Shown here: piece by piece, positions 26,675 through 39,751 of the stretch | Position numbering within the stretch: the stretch's first letter is position 1 | How the letters are laid out: each line of letters begins with the position of its first letter | Source: Xenorhabdus vietnamensis | GTDB lineage: Bacteria > Pseudomonadota > Gammaproteobacteria > Enterobacterales > Enterobacteriaceae | DNA length: 64,000 nt | Reading direction: 5' to 3' | Assembly (NCBI RefSeq): GCF_002127535.1 | Contig: NZ_MUBJ01000003.1 | Span: forward strand, 36,201-100,200 | Notes under the pieces: generated by a model | The model's database searches: none | Seen by the model: only the letters and a program-made list of their open reading frames with translations | Told to the model about the DNA's origin: nothing | Translations under genes and position numbers: made by a program

Positions 26675-27649
26675 TCAGCGTATTTTTACGATGGTTCTGC
26701 CAGTAATTCGATTGTCTATCAATTTATTGGCATGTTCGATCACTTGTTCTAATGTAATTTCATTGGCTGTTTTTTGATAAAAGGAATCTGGTAGCAGCTT
26801 TTGCAACCGCTGCCAAATGGCGGGACGTTTCGAGGCCGGAACAGTTACAGATTCCACCCCCTGCAAGCGAACATTACGCAGGATAAACGGCATTACGCTT
26901 GTGGGCAGCTGGCTGTCACTTGCCATACCACAGGCAGCCACTGTACCGTTGTAATTCACTTGTGCCAGCAAGGTCGCCAATACAGTTCCGCCAATCGTAT
27001 CTATTACACCGGCCCACCGTTGTTTTTCCAGTGGACGTGATGGCTGGTTAAAGTCACTGACAGGTAAAACTTCTTTTGCACCCAGTGAGAGCAAATAATC
27101 CTGATTATCGGGTTTGCTGCTAATTGCAGTGACGGAATAGCCCAGTTGTGACAGCAAGGTTATTGCTGTACTACCAACACCACCACTGGCACCTGTCACG
27201 GCAATCTTTCCGCTTTCAGGTGTCACGACCCCTTGTTCTAACGCCATGACACATAACATCGCAGTAAAACCTGCCGTACCGATGATCATTGCTTGTCGGG
27301 GACTTAATCCGTGCGGCAAGGGCGTTAACCATTCACCAGATACTCTTGCTTGTTCTGCCAGCCCCCCCCAGTGAGTTTCTCCCACGCCCCAGCCAGTCAG
27401 TAAAACATGTTGTCCTACATGAAAACGGGGATCTTCGGAATGACGAACAACACCAGAAAAATCGATTCCCGGCACCATTGGAAATTGGCGGATAATCTTC
27501 CCTTTGCCGGTGATGGCAAGGGCATCTTTGTAATTGAGTGTTGACCAATGGATATCGACGACCACATTACCTGATGGCAAGTGAGACACGTTAATATCTT
27601 GAATTGATGCGGATAATATTTCGTGTTGTTCCAATAATAAGGCTTTCAT
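26675..27649 (-). CDS. acuI: Acrylyl-CoA reductase AcuI (YhdH), MDR family
   Basis: 324 residues from ATG 27649; ATG 27655 two codons earlier is also possible, but the alignment to E. coli YhdH (MQALLLEQ) favours 27649. It is a zinc-independent medium-chain reductase with LNYKDALAITGKGKII, PGIDFSGVV, LLTGWGVGE and the nucleotide-binding loop VTGASGGVGSTA. The family reduces acrylyl-CoA to propionyl-CoA with NADPH, removing a toxic electrophile. In E. coli csrD lies upstream; here there is only an 860-bp gap before mreB. Confidence 0.94.
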   Translation of the reverse strand: MKALLLEQHEILSASIQDINVSHLPSGNVVVDIHWSTLNYKDALAITGKGKIIRQFPMVPGIDFSGVVRHSEDPRFHVGQHVLLTGWGVGETHWGGLAEQARVSGEWLTPLPHGLSPRQAMIIGTAGFTAMLCVMALEQGVVTPESGKIAVTGASGGVGSTAITLLSQLGYSVTAISSKPDNQDYLLSLGAKEVLPVSDFNQPSRPLEKQRWAGVIDTIGGTVLATLLAQVNYNGTVAACGMASDSQLPTSVMPFILRNVRLQGVESVTVPASKRPAIWQRLQKLLPDSFYQKTANEITLEQVIEHANKLIDNRITGRTIVKIR

Positions 27650-29560
<1,911 letters not shown>

Positions 29561-29667
29561 AAGTAACTCTGCGAGCTGGGAGGTGGACATGTTTTATCGG
29601 AGCCTCCTTGCTGATTGTTCAGAATTTTTACTATTAATGAGATAATAAGCTTGGCAATACACCATTT

Positions 29668-30714
29668 ATGAAGCCAATTTTCAGCAGAGGGCCCTCTCTG
29701 CAACTACGACTCTTTTTTGCTATCGTTATTGCCATTATTTTGATTGTGGTAGACAGTCGCCTTGGTATTTTCCATAAAGTCCGTAGTTATATGGATACGG
29801 CTGTGAGTCCTTTTTATTTTCTTGCCAACGGGCCTCGTCAACTGTTGGACAGCATCTCAGAATCTATGTCCAGACGCAGTGAACTCGAGCTGGCAAATAC
29901 ATCCCTGCGTAATAAATTACTTATACAAGACAGTAAGTTACTGTTATTAGGACAGCTGCAACAAGAAAACTCCCGTTTACGTGAATTATTGGCTTCACCT
30001 CTGCTTCATAATGAGCACATGATGGTATCGCAGGTAATTTCGGGGGGTATGATGGAGCCTTATCGCGCCCAAGTTGTCCTTGATAAAGGGGCCAAAGATG
30101 GCGTGTATGAAGGGCAGCCTGTTATCAGCGACCGAGGAGTGGTGGGGCAGGTTACTGCCGTGAACCAGTTTAGTAGTCGGATATTGTTGATTTGTGATCC
30201 ATCGCATGCACTTCCTGTGCAGGTATTACGCAACGATATTCGTGCTATCGCTGGTGGCACAGGATGTACGGATGATCTCCTGCTGGAGCCTTTGCAAAGT
30301 AATGTTGATATTCGCGTTGGCGATGTACTGGTAACATCGGGGCTGGGTGGGCGTTTTCCAGAAGGTTATCCTGTGGCTGTAGTTTCTTCTGTCAAAATTG
30401 ATAACCAGCGAGCTCAGGCGGTGATTCATGCCCGTGCATCTGCTGAATTGCAGCGTTTGCGCTATTTACTGCTATTGTGGGGTGTTGATAACAACCCATC
30501 CAACCCATTGCCACCTGAAAAAGTATCCGAAGCTGCCAATGAACGTTTGATACCGCTGTTACCAAAAGCATCGCCAAATTCATTAAATGCAACACAGCAA
30601 CTGGCAACACAATCAGATGAAGCAAAAGATGGCCGCCAAGTATTGTCTACAACAAGAATGGTAGCAAAACCGACATCCAAACCGGCATTATCAGCTACAG
30701 GGAATCAGCAATGA
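29668..30714 (+). CDS. mreC: Rod-shape-determining protein MreC
   Basis: 348 residues: one N-terminal membrane helix (about 11-28), a periplasmic coiled coil (about 60-112; [14 protein letters not shown]), and two beta domains with [20 protein letters not shown] and [20 protein letters not shown]. The tail beyond about residue 275 is low complexity (Pro, Ala, Ser, Gln), shorter than in E. coli (367 residues). MreC links MreB filaments to PBP2 and RodA. It overlaps mreD by 4 bp. Confidence 0.98.
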   Translation: MKPIFSRGPSLQLRLFFAIVIAIILIVVDSRLGIFHKVRSYMDTAVSPFYFLANGPRQLLDSISESMSRRSELELANTSLRNKLLIQDSKLLLLGQLQQENSRLRELLASPLLHNEHMMVSQVISGGMMEPYRAQVVLDKGAKDGVYEGQPVISDRGVVGQVTAVNQFSSRILLICDPSHALPVQVLRNDIRAIAGGTGCTDDLLLEPLQSNVDIRVGDVLVTSGLGGRFPEGYPVAVVSSVKIDNQRAQAVIHARASAELQRLRYLLLLWGVDNNPSNPLPPEKVSEAANERLIPLLPKASPNSLNATQQLATQSDEAKDGRQVLSTTRMVAKPTSKPALSATGNQQ

Positions 30715-31199
30715 GTCAATATCATCGCCAAGGTGGCTGGATCATTTGGTTATCTTTCCTGATTGCAATAGTGCTACAGATTATGCCGTGGCCGGAGCAG
30801 TTTTTTATGTTTCGGCCCACTTTATTAATGCTGTGCTTGATTTACTGGCTGCTTGCACTTCCTCATCGCGTCAGCGTGGGGACTGGTTTTGTATTGGGGA
30901 TTATTATTGACTTGTTACATGGCAGTATTTTGGGGGCGAATGCTCTGGCATTTAGCATTATCAGTTTTCTGGTGGCTTTCAAATTTCAGCTTATCCGCAA
31001 TATGGCGCTTTGGCAGCAAGCTTTGGTTGTGGTCGGGCTTTCGACCGTAATGAACTTCTGCGTTTTTCTGGCCCATGCTTCGTTACCAAAGACGGTCTTT
31101 TATCCAGAGGTTTTTTGGAATGGGTTAGTCAATGGTATTCTCTGGCCTTGGTTATTCTTATTAATGCGGAAAATCCGCCGTCAATTTTCAGTTCGTTAA
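30711..31199 (+). CDS. mreD: Rod-shape-determining protein MreD
   Basis: 162 residues, the same length as in E. coli, with five to six predicted membrane helices covering nearly the whole chain. The loop [21 protein letters not shown] is the conserved family core. It works with MreC and RodZ in the elongasome. ATG 30711 overlaps the mreC stop (ATGA), indicating translational coupling. Confidence 0.97.
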   Translation: MSQYHRQGGWIIWLSFLIAIVLQIMPWPEQFFMFRPTLLMLCLIYWLLALPHRVSVGTGFVLGIIIDLLHGSILGANALAFSIISFLVAFKFQLIRNMALWQQALVVVGLSTVMNFCVFLAHASLPKTVFYPEVFWNGLVNGILWPWLFLLMRKIRRQFSVR

Positions 31200-31380
31200 A
31201 GACGAATTGCTGTATTCAATGAATTCAAATTACCAGAGCCTATCTCCAATAAATTTCGAGTTACAGAGCGGTTAATAAACGGCTAACAAAGAGCAATAAC
31301 TTGAAAGATGAAGGTGTATAAGGTGAAAGTGTATAACAAATAAAATAGCTGATGGGATAGACTCCTAAGGATAATTCACG

Positions 31381-31968
31381 ATGAAAACCATTTACTTAGC
31401 TTCTGGTTCACCAAGACGGCGTGAGCTAGTGGAATTGTTGGATTTTAACTTTGAAATCCTGGCACCTCAGGTCGAAGAAAAATGGCGTGAAGGGGAGTCT
31501 CCACAGCAATATGTTACTCGGTTGGCCAAAGAGAAATCACAAGCCGGCGTAGCAATTGCGGCACATGATTATCCCGTTTTGGGAGCTGATACCATTGTTG
31601 TATTGAATAACCGTATCTTGGAAAAACCACGAAATCAACAACACGCAGCAGAAATGCTCAGTGCTTTGTCAGGTCAGTGCCATCAAGTGATGACAGCTGT
31701 TGCTTTATCGAACGGTCAACATACTTTGAGTGAGATAGTCATTACAGATGTGATATTCCGCCAGTTATCCCAACAGGAAATACAGGAATATATTGCAACT
31801 GGGGAACCAATGGATAAAGCCGGTGCTTATGGCATTCAAGGTAAGGGCGGTTATTTTGTCAGAAAAATTAATGGCAGTTACCATGCTGTTGTCGGTTTGC
31901 CACTGGTGGAAACGTATGAATTAATCACACGATTTTTAGCGTTAGCTGATGGGAAGGACTATTCATGA
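31381..31968 (+). CDS. Maf-family nucleoside triphosphate pyrophosphatase (dTTP/UTP type)
   Basis: 195 residues of the YhdE subgroup of Maf proteins. Family motifs are [11 protein letters not shown] at the N-terminus, [19 protein letters not shown] with the catalytic Asp and the closing [12 protein letters not shown]. Maf proteins hydrolyse dTTP, UTP and modified nucleotides to keep the pool clean and are linked to septum inhibition. It lies between mreD and rng as in E. coli, and its stop overlaps the rng ATG by 4 bp. Confidence 0.95.
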   Translation: MKTIYLASGSPRRRELVELLDFNFEILAPQVEEKWREGESPQQYVTRLAKEKSQAGVAIAAHDYPVLGADTIVVLNNRILEKPRNQQHAAEMLSALSGQCHQVMTAVALSNGQHTLSEIVITDVIFRQLSQQEIQEYIATGEPMDKAGAYGIQGKGGYFVRKINGSYHAVVGLPLVETYELITRFLALADGKDYS

Positions 31969-33434
31969 CAGCAGAGTTATTAGTCAATGTAACACCATCC
32001 GAAACGCGGGTTGCTTATATTGATGGCAGTATCTTGCAAGAAATTCATATTGAACGGGAAGCGAAAAGAGGCATTGTCGGAAATATTTATAAAGGGCGTG
32101 TGAGCCGGGTTTTGCCAGGAATGCAGGCGGCTTTTGTGGATATTGGGCTGGAGAAAGCCGCTTTTTTGCATGCTTCGGATATTATGCCCCATACTGAATG
32201 TATTGCAGGTGAAGAACGAAAGAATTTCCATGTCAGGGATATTGCCGAATTGGTCCGTCAGGGACAGGATTTAATTGTTCAGGTAGTAAAAGATCCTCTG
32301 GGAACAAAAGGTGCTCGCTTAACGACGGATATCACCTTACCTTCACGTTATTTGGTATTTATGCCGGGAGCATCGCATGTTGGTGTTTCACAGCGTATCG
32401 AGAGTGAAGAAGAACGTGAGCGCCTGAAAAGTATCGTCATGGATTATTGTGATGAACATGGGGGGTTTATTATCCGCACGGCCGCTGAAGGTGTGGGAAC
32501 AGAAGAAATTACACAAGATGCAGCATTTTTGAAGCGCCTTTGGAGTAAGGTGATTGAACGTAAGAAACGCAATATTACCAAAAACAAGGTATATGGCGAA
32601 TTGGCATTGGCCCAGCGTATTTTGCGTGATTTTGTTGGTGCTTCTCTCGACCGTATTCGGGTCGACTCCCGCCAAACATTTACACAATTACAGGAGTTTA
32701 TTGATGAATATATTCCTGAAATGAACGCTAAACTGGAACATTATCAGGGAAATCAGCCAATATTCGATCTGTATGGCGTGGAAAATGAAATTCAGCGGGC
32801 GTTGGAACGTAAAGTGGAATTAAAGTCAGGCGGCTATCTGATAATTGATCAGACGGAAGCCATGACAACAATTGATATTAATACCGGTGCTTTTGTTGGG
32901 CATCGTAATTTGGATGAAACTATCTTTAATACCAATATCGAAGCAACACAGGCAATTGCCCGGCAATTAAGGCTTCGTAACTTGGGCGGTATCATTATCA
33001 TTGATTTTATTGATATGGATAATGAAGAGCACCGCCGCCGTGTATTGGCTTCCTTGGAACAGGCATTAAGTAAAGATAGAGTGAAAACAACCATCAATGG
33101 TTTTTCACAATTGGGTTTGGTTGAAATGACGCGCAAGCGTACACGAGAAAGTATTGAACATATCCTTTGTGATAATTGTCCAGCCTGTCAGGGGCGTGGC
33201 ACGGTAAAATCCGTCGAAACCGTATGTTATGAAATCTTGCGTGAAATTGTACGAGTCAATCGTGCAATAGATGCTGATCGTTTTCTGGTTTATGCCTCCC
33301 AAGCTGTTAGTGAAGCCTTGAAAGGGGATGAGTCTCACGCATTGGCAGAGGTGGAAATTTTTGTGGGCAAACAGGTCAAGGTGCAGACAGAACAGCTATA
33401 CAGCCAAGAGCAATTTGACGTTGTTATGATGTAA
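31965..33434 (+). CDS. rng: Ribonuclease G
   Basis: 489 residues, exactly the E. coli length. The N-terminal part contains an S1 RNA-binding domain (about 38-128), then the RNase H-like and 5'-sensor regions with [12 protein letters not shown]. The DNase I-like catalytic core carries [12 protein letters not shown] and [14 protein letters not shown] (metal-binding Asp residues), and the zinc-link [11 protein letters not shown] follows. It endonucleolytically processes 16S rRNA 5' ends and several mRNAs. It has the compact RNase G form without the RNase E scaffold tail. It is coupled to maf by a 4-bp overlap. Confidence 0.98.
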   Translation: MTAELLVNVTPSETRVAYIDGSILQEIHIEREAKRGIVGNIYKGRVSRVLPGMQAAFVDIGLEKAAFLHASDIMPHTECIAGEERKNFHVRDIAELVRQGQDLIVQVVKDPLGTKGARLTTDITLPSRYLVFMPGASHVGVSQRIESEEERERLKSIVMDYCDEHGGFIIRTAAEGVGTEEITQDAAFLKRLWSKVIERKKRNITKNKVYGELALAQRILRDFVGASLDRIRVDSRQTFTQLQEFIDEYIPEMNAKLEHYQGNQPIFDLYGVENEIQRALERKVELKSGGYLIIDQTEAMTTIDINTGAFVGHRNLDETIFNTNIEATQAIARQLRLRNLGGIIIIDFIDMDNEEHRRRVLASLEQALSKDRVKTTINGFSQLGLVEMTRKRTRESIEHILCDNCPACQGRGTVKSVETVCYEILREIVRVNRAIDADRFLVYASQAVSEALKGDESHALAEVEIFVGKQVKVQTEQLYSQEQFDVVMM

Positions 33435-33581
33435 ATAAATATAATGTAAATCAATATGATGTAAAAAAATGCACTGATAAGGTCAGTTTATAAGAGCTGG
33501 CTTGTGAGGTTTTATTTATAGAAGACTGGTTTGCAGAGAATGGTTTGCAGAGAAATCGTGCTGACAACCAAGGAGAAATGC

Positions 33582-36500
33582 GTGAGGCGACTGCCGGGGA
33601 TATTATTAGCGACAGCCGCAATAGCCATTATCATTGTGGCTTTGCTTGTCAGTGGGTTGCGTTTCTTTCTGCCACATATCAATGAATATCGTCAGCAATT
33701 AATAGAGAAAATTGCTGACGTGACGAATGTTCCTATCAATATTGGCTACATCAAAGGTCGTTGGGAACCCTTCGGCCCCAGTCTGGAAATCCGTGATATC
33801 AGTGCGAAAGCGGAAAATGTCGATATTCATGCCAAAAAAATCAGACTTTCTCTGGATGTCTGGCGTTCACTTTTACAACGGCGCTGGTATTTTCGTGATC
33901 TGTCTTTTTACCAGCTTCAGGTCAATTACGATAAGACTCTGTTTGGGCAAGATGGTGAAAATAGGATTTTTGAGCCAGATAGCTTTTCTACCTTGTTTCT
34001 TGAACAATTCAATCATTTTGACCTGCATGACAGTCGCTTAACTTTTTTGGCGCCATCTGGTGAAAAAGTTAATCTGCTATTACCACAATTGACATGGCTG
34101 AATAAAGATAACCGTCATCGGGCACAGGGCAGCGTAAACCTCTCTTCGATTAATGGGCAAGAAGGTGTTGTTCAGGTGAAGTTTGACCTGAAAGATATCA
34201 AAGGGGCTTTGGATAGTGGCACTGTTTATTTGCAGGCCGATGAAATCGATATGCGGCTGTGGTTAAGTCGTTGGTTAAGGGATAGCACAGGATTGGATAA
34301 TGCCCATTTCAGTTTAGCCAGTTGGATTACTTTAAAGGACGGGCGAATTGATAGTGGACGTTTGCAGCTCAGGAAAGGTAGGGCAAACTGGCACGTCGGA
34401 AATGAAAAGCATCAGCTTGCAGTTAATGATTTCCTCTTGCAAATGCGCCGTCAGGGTGAAGGATGGTTGTTTGATATTCCGAATCTGGCAAGCCTGAAAA
34501 CTAATGAGCAGCAATGGCCAGAGGGAAAGATTTCGACGCTGTATGTTAAGCAGGCATCCAAATATCAGGGTAAAGATCACTGGCGTATTCGTGCTGAAAA
34601 TATCCAGCTTGAATACTTGAATGGGATATTGCCGATACTCTCCTTTGTGACACCGGATACCGTCAAGGATTGGCAACATCGTCAGCCGACAGGGATGATT
34701 GACAATTTTGCCCTCGATATCACGCCAGAGCTTCCTGATGATATGGGAATCCGCATGAAATGGCGGGATATAAGCTGGTTACGCTGGAAAGAACTGCCTG
34801 CAATCAACCACTTCAGTGGTATGTTGGATGGTAATAAACAGTGGGGAAATCTCAATTTTGCATTGAAAAACAGCATGATTGATTATGGCTCTATGTTTCA
34901 GGCTCCACTTGATATTACCAGTAGCGAAGGTCAGATCTTCTGGAGAAATAATCAAAATGGTATGGAGGTAAGGAGCCAAGGTCTGGATTTGCAGGCAAAA
35001 TCGCTATGGCTCAATGGAAATTTTCATTATCTGAAACCACGCGATCAACAGCCTGTTTTGGCAATGTTAGCAGGGATTCGAGTTAACGACCTTGGTGAAG
35101 CTTGGCGCTATTTTCCCAAGCCACTGATGGGAGAATCTTTGACAGACTATTTGACCTCCTCCTTGATTAAAGGAAAAGTCGAGAATGCCACCTTGGTTTT
35201 CCATGGTGATCCTCATGACTTTCCGTTTAAACAGAACAATGGCCAGTTTCAGGTGTTTGTCCCCCTGCGCCATGCGACTTTTCAATACCAACCCGATTGG
35301 CCAGCTCTATTTGATCTAAATATCGATCTGAATTTCCAGAATAATGGCTTGTGGATGGAGGCTCAGGAAGCTCGCTTGGGAAAAGTGGAGGCCACCCAAG
35401 TTTCGGCAATAATTCCAGATTATGGCAAGCATAAACTGTTTATTGACGCTGGATTATCTGGAAGTGGAAAGAGTATCCATGATTATTTCAACCAAAGCCC
35501 GATGGCAGACTCGATAGGCGCTGCTCTGGAAAGCTTGCAACTTGATGGCAAGGTGGATGGAAACCTCCATCTGGACATTCCTTTGGAACATGGACAAGTT
35601 TCTGCGAGTGGAGAAGTGATACTGAAAGATACGCATCTGTTTATCAAGCCACTGAACAGTAAAATGGAGCATCTCAATGGAAAATTTCGCTTTGACAATG
35701 GCAACTTAAAAAGCAAGGCACTATCGGCTCACTGGCTGGGAAATCCCTTGTTCCTGAGATTTGCTACCCAAGATTTGCCAAGGCATTATCAGGTTAATGT
35801 GAAATTGGATTCACGCTGGGCGGCGAAGACATTGCCGGAGCTTCCTGCGGAAATTCGGAACAAGCTGTCTGGCATGCTGAATTGGCAGGGGGACGTGAAT
35901 ATTACGATACCTTCTGGTAATTCACCTGCAAAGAATGATGTGAAATATCGTGTCGCAGTTAATGCAGATTTATCACATTTAAACAGTAAATTATCGGTCT
36001 TGGACACAAAATCCCTGAGGGAATGGAATAAGTTTAATATCCATGCCGAAGGCAATATGGATCAGCTCCAGATAAAAGGGGCCATTGGCAAGCAATATGC
36101 GTTCAATACTCAGTGGATGCTGGAAAAAAACCATACCAGATTGCAGCGAGGAATTTTTCACACGGATGGTAATGGAATTCCTGAGTTGCCGAAAAAATCG
36201 CTATTGGCATTAAACTTGCCTGCAATAGACGGTGACAAGTTATTGACGTTGCTTGGATCTTTGCGTAGGAATTCATCGAAAGACAATGGCTTTTTGTGGC
36301 CGGGCATATTTGAAATTTCGTTGCCTTCACTGGATTTGCTCGGACAGCGTTGGAATCAATTGATATTCAATGTTGTTCAACAAAACGGTGAAATAAAAGT
36401 AAGTGCACAGGGGCAGGAGATTAATGGCAATCTTCTGGTTCAAAAGAATAAAGCAATGCAGGCATCAATCAATTATCTTTATTTCGATCCTTTGTTTGTA

Positions 36501-37400
36501 ACAGATTCGTCGATTGATGACACAAGTTTAACGTCTGATAAGAAGTCTACACCTCATTATTCTTTGGGCAGTTGGCCGGCACTGGATGTAAAATGCGCAG
36601 AATGCTGGGTTGCTGGACTAAAACTCGGCAAAATATCTGGCTCGATTATGCCGGAAGGTGATTCTCTGGTCTTGACCGATGGGCGAATGGAGAACAGTGT
36701 CGGAAATCTGACGTTATCGGGTCGTTGGTATGAAAGCAATATCGGAAATCATAGCTATATCAAAGGGAAATTATCGGGAAAGAAATTCGATGATATGGCA
36801 GCCTATATGGGGTTTATCGTTCCGATTGTTGATGCGCCTTTCGGATTTGATTTTGATTTGAAATGGCAGGGTGTGCCATGGCAGCCAGATCTCAAGACAC
36901 TGAATGGGACGCTGACCGGAGAAATGGGAAAAGGTGCTATTGCCAAATTGGGGGGTGGCAGAGCCGGGCAGTTATTAAGGCTTATCAGTTTCGATGCATT
37001 GTTGCGTAAATTACAATTGGATTTCAGTGATACATTCAATAATGATTTCAACTTTGATTCCATCAGTGGTGATGCAGCCATAAAAAATGGTGTCATGTAC
37101 ATTGATGATTTTTTCATTGATGGATTGGCAGCAGACATCAATGCTACAGGGCAGACAGATTTAGTTCATCACCAGATCAATATGGAACTAGTGATCACGC
37201 CAGAAATTTCGACAACGGTAGGAGTTGCGACAGCTTTTGCAGTCAACCCTGTTGCTGGTGCTGCAGTTTTTGCCGCGACAAAAGTACTGGGGCCTCTATG
37301 GAGTAAGATATCGGTAATTCGCTATCGGTTAACCGGCAGCCTCGAACAGCCTAAAATTGATGAAGTTTTACGTCAGCTTAAGGGGGATAAAAGGCCATGA
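33582..37400 (+). CDS. yhdP: YhdP, AsmA-like envelope phospholipid transport protein
   Basis: 1,272 residues from GTG 33582. AGGAG at 33571-33575 is ideally spaced for it, and the N-terminus VRRLPGILL then matches E. coli YhdP, so the longer upstream frame is rejected. One N-terminal membrane helix (about 8-30) anchors a giant periplasmic beta-taco chain of AsmA/DUF3971 type. The C-terminus has GRAGQLLRLISFDALLRKLQ and a hydrophobic AFAVNPVAGAAVFAATKVLG. YhdP, TamB and YdbH together carry phospholipids to the outer membrane. The stop overlaps nit by 4 bp. Confidence 0.96.
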   Translation: MRRLPGILLATAAIAIIIVALLVSGLRFFLPHINEYRQQLIEKIADVTNVPINIGYIKGRWEPFGPSLEIRDISAKAENVDIHAKKIRLSLDVWRSLLQRRWYFRDLSFYQLQVNYDKTLFGQDGENRIFEPDSFSTLFLEQFNHFDLHDSRLTFLAPSGEKVNLLLPQLTWLNKDNRHRAQGSVNLSSINGQEGVVQVKFDLKDIKGALDSGTVYLQADEIDMRLWLSRWLRDSTGLDNAHFSLASWITLKDGRIDSGRLQLRKGRANWHVGNEKHQLAVNDFLLQMRRQGEGWLFDIPNLASLKTNEQQWPEGKISTLYVKQASKYQGKDHWRIRAENIQLEYLNGILPILSFVTPDTVKDWQHRQPTGMIDNFALDITPELPDDMGIRMKWRDISWLRWKELPAINHFSGMLDGNKQWGNLNFALKNSMIDYGSMFQAPLDITSSEGQIFWRNNQNGMEVRSQGLDLQAKSLWLNGNFHYLKPRDQQPVLAMLAGIRVNDLGEAWRYFPKPLMGESLTDYLTSSLIKGKVENATLVFHGDPHDFPFKQNNGQFQVFVPLRHATFQYQPDWPALFDLNIDLNFQNNGLWMEAQEARLGKVEATQVSAIIPDYGKHKLFIDAGLSGSGKSIHDYFNQSPMADSIGAALESLQLDGKVDGNLHLDIPLEHGQVSASGEVILKDTHLFIKPLNSKMEHLNGKFRFDNGNLKSKALSAHWLGNPLFLRFATQDLPRHYQVNVKLDSRWAAKTLPELPAEIRNKLSGMLNWQGDVNITIPSGNSPAKNDVKYRVAVNADLSHLNSKLSVLDTKSLREWNKFNIHAEGNMDQLQIKGAIGKQYAFNTQWMLEKNHTRLQRGIFHTDGNGIPELPKKSLLALNLPAIDGDKLLTLLGSLRRNSSKDNGFLWPGIFEISLPSLDLLGQRWNQLIFNVVQQNGEIKVSAQGQEINGNLLVQKNKAMQASINYLYFDPLFVTDSSIDDTSLTSDKKSTPHYSLGSWPALDVKCAECWVAGLKLGKISGSIMPEGDSLVLTDGRMENSVGNLTLSGRWYESNIGNHSYIKGKLSGKKFDDMAAYMGFIVPIVDAPFGFDFDLKWQGVPWQPDLKTLNGTLTGEMGKGAIAKLGGGRAGQLLRLISFDALLRKLQLDFSDTFNNDFNFDSISGDAAIKNGVMYIDDFFIDGLAADINATGQTDLVHHQINMELVITPEISTTVGVATAFAVNPVAGAAVFAATKVLGPLWSKISVIRYRLTGSLEQPKIDEVLRQLKGDKRP

Positions 37401-38245
37401 AAAACATTAATGTTGCACTTTTGCAATTATGTAGTGGTACAAATGTTAAACATAATTTAGCGCAAATTGAACAACAGATTAAGCAATTGCCAGAAACTGT
37501 AAAACTGGTTCTGACACCCGAAAATGCTCTGTTGTTCGCTGATGCTGATACTTACCGTGAATATGCAGAGACACAGGGAAGTGGGCCATTGCAACAGGCA
37601 GTAAGCGAAATGGCACAACGTTACGGTGTTTGGCTGCTGGTTGGTTCTATGCCGATGGTCAGTCGGGAAGATCCCACTCGTATCACAAGCAGTAGTCTAT
37701 TGTTTGATGATCAAGGAGAAATCCGAGCACGTTACGATAAAATCCACATGTTTGATGTCAATATCAATGATGAACACGGTGCCTATAATGAATCCACTAT
37801 TTACCAGCGTGGGGAACATATTACCGTTGTTGATACACCCGTTGGCCGTTTGGGTATGACTATCTGTTATGATTTGCGTTTCCCAGGGCTTTTTCAGGCA
37901 TTGCGTGAGCAGGGTGCAGAGCTTATTTCTGTTCCGGCTGCTTTCACCCGATTAACGGGTAAAGCGCATTGGGAGCCACTGTTGAAAGCTCGTGCCATTG
38001 AGAATCAGTGCATTATTCTGGCGCCTGCACAGGTTGGTGTACACGGCACACGCAGAACATGGGGGTACACAATGGCGGTGAGTGGCTGGGGAGAAGTTAT
38101 CAAGAAAAATCCTCTGACCGTCAGCGCATTGCAGCTTAATATCCGTAGGGATAGTTTGGTTCACATGCGTGAGCAGATCAAAGTGGTAAAACATAATCGC
38201 TTCCGTCCACAACTAACTTCTTTGATAAAAAAGAATACAAATTAA
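37397..38245 (+). CDS. Nitrilase-superfamily amidase (deaminated glutathione amidase type)
   Basis: 282 residues. The Glu-Lys-Cys triad is complete: Glu42 (LTPENALLF), Lys115 (RYDKIHMFD) and Cys157 (MTICYDLRFPGLF). Sequence pattern around HGAYNESTIYQRGE and AFTRLTGKAHWEPLLKARAIEN matches the Nit1/NitA branch, which hydrolyses deaminated glutathione, a damage product made by transaminases. It lies between yhdP and tldD, coupled to yhdP by ATGA overlap; this placement is common outside E. coli. The exact substrate is inferred from the subfamily. Confidence 0.88.
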   Translation: MKNINVALLQLCSGTNVKHNLAQIEQQIKQLPETVKLVLTPENALLFADADTYREYAETQGSGPLQQAVSEMAQRYGVWLLVGSMPMVSREDPTRITSSSLLFDDQGEIRARYDKIHMFDVNINDEHGAYNESTIYQRGEHITVVDTPVGRLGMTICYDLRFPGLFQALREQGAELISVPAAFTRLTGKAHWEPLLKARAIENQCIILAPAQVGVHGTRRTWGYTMAVSGWGEVIKKNPLTVSALQLNIRRDSLVHMREQIKVVKHNRFRPQLTSLIKKNTN

Positions 38246-38263
38246 GATAAAAGAGTAATTAAT

Positions 38264-39709
38264 ATGAGTTTAACTTATGTCAGTGAATATTTACTGGCGG
38301 CTAATAATTTGAATCATCAAGACTTATTTTCTGTATTGGGTCAATTGTCGGAACGCCGTCTGGACTACGCCGATCTCTATTTCCAATCCAGCTATCATGA
38401 AGCATGGGTATTGGAAGACAGCATCATCAAAGATGGTTCTTATAATATTGATCAGGGTGTGGGAGTTCGCGCGATCAGTGGAGAGAAAACGGGTTTTGCT
38501 TACGCAGATCAAATAACAATGAATGCGTTACAGCAAAGCGCTCAGGCTGCGCGCAGCATTGTACGGGAAGCTGGTAATGGAATTTCGCATACGTTAGGTG
38601 CAGTGACACATAAAGCACTTTATCCAGCAATTAATCCTTTGCAGAGCATGAGCCGGGAAGAAAAAATTGCCTTGTTGCACCGAGTTGATCAAATTGCACG
38701 AGCGGAAGATCCCAGGGTTCAGGAAGTAAACGCCAGCTTAACAGGCGTTTATGAGCAGGTACTGATTGCCGCAACAGATGGTACATTGGCAGCAGATATC
38801 CGTCCATTGGTGCGTCTTTCTGTAAGTGTATTGGTAGAAGAGGATGGTAAGCGTGAACATGGTAGCAGTGGTGGCGGGGCTCGTTATGGTTACGAATACT
38901 TCCTGCGCACTGAAGATGGTCAGATTCTGGCAGAGCAGTTTGCTCGTGAAGCTGTTCGTATGGCACTGATCAACTTGTCAGCTGTTGCTGCACCTGCGGG
39001 TACAATGCCAGTTGTACTGGGAGCCGGATGGCCGGGCGTTCTGTTGCATGAAGCGGTAGGGCATGGTCTGGAAGGGGACTTCAATCGTCGTGGTACTTCT
39101 GTTTTTTCTGGTCAGATTGGACAAAAAGTGGCTTCGGAATTGTGTACTGTGGTCGATGACGGCACGATTGAAGGACGCCGTGGTTCACTGGCTATTGATG
39201 ATGAAGGTGTTCCGGGACAATACAATGTACTGATTGAAAATGGCATTTTGAAAGGCTACATGCAGGATAAACTCAATGCCCGCTTGATGGGTGTGGCTCC
39301 GACGGGTAACGGTCGTCGTGAATCTTATGCGCATTTGCCGATGCCACGTATGACCAATACTTATATGTTAGCAGGGAGCTTTACATCAAGTGAAATAATC
39401 GCTAGTGTTGATAGTGGCATATATGCACCAAATTTTGGTGGTGGGCAGGTGGATATCACGTCGGGTAAATTTGTTTTTTCAACATCTGAGGCTTACTTAA
39501 TCGAAAACGGCAAAATCACCAAGCCAGTAAAAGGTGCGACCTTGATTGGTTCTGGTATTGAAGCCATGCAGCAAATTTCAATGGTAGGAAATGATCTGGC
39601 TCTCGACAAAGGTGTAGGTGTCTGTGGTAAAGAGGGACAAAGTGTACCAGTTGGGGTTGGGCAACCAACCTTGAAGTTAGACAACCTGACTGTAGGTGGG
39701 ACGGCCTGA
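38264..39709 (+). CDS. tldD: Metalloprotease subunit TldD
   Basis: 481 residues, as in E. coli. The zinc site [16 protein letters not shown] begins at His262, with the upstream dimer interface and substrate channel parts present. TldD acts with TldE (PmbA), encoded 3.4 kb downstream here, to degrade unfolded peptides. Known substrates are the microcin B17 leader and the CcdA antitoxin. It starts 18 bp after nit and is followed 42 bp later by an RNase gene on the same strand. Confidence 0.98.
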   Translation: MSLTYVSEYLLAANNLNHQDLFSVLGQLSERRLDYADLYFQSSYHEAWVLEDSIIKDGSYNIDQGVGVRAISGEKTGFAYADQITMNALQQSAQAARSIVREAGNGISHTLGAVTHKALYPAINPLQSMSREEKIALLHRVDQIARAEDPRVQEVNASLTGVYEQVLIAATDGTLAADIRPLVRLSVSVLVEEDGKREHGSSGGGARYGYEYFLRTEDGQILAEQFAREAVRMALINLSAVAAPAGTMPVVLGAGWPGVLLHEAVGHGLEGDFNRRGTSVFSGQIGQKVASELCTVVDDGTIEGRRGSLAIDDEGVPGQYNVLIENGILKGYMQDKLNARLMGVAPTGNGRRESYAHLPMPRMTNTYMLAGSFTSSEIIASVDSGIYAPNFGGGQVDITSGKFVFSTSEAYLIENGKITKPVKGATLIGSGIEAMQQISMVGNDLALDKGVGVCGKEGQSVPVGVGQPTLKLDNLTVGGTA

Positions 39710-39751
39710 TGATTTTTTAAGCAATAGAGTTAGTTATAGCTGGAGGTTATC

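Noticed and set aside
33531-33581. Longer N-terminus for YhdP starting upstream of 33582
   Set aside because: The extra 17 residues match nothing in the family, and the Shine-Dalgarno AGGAG fits GTG 33582.
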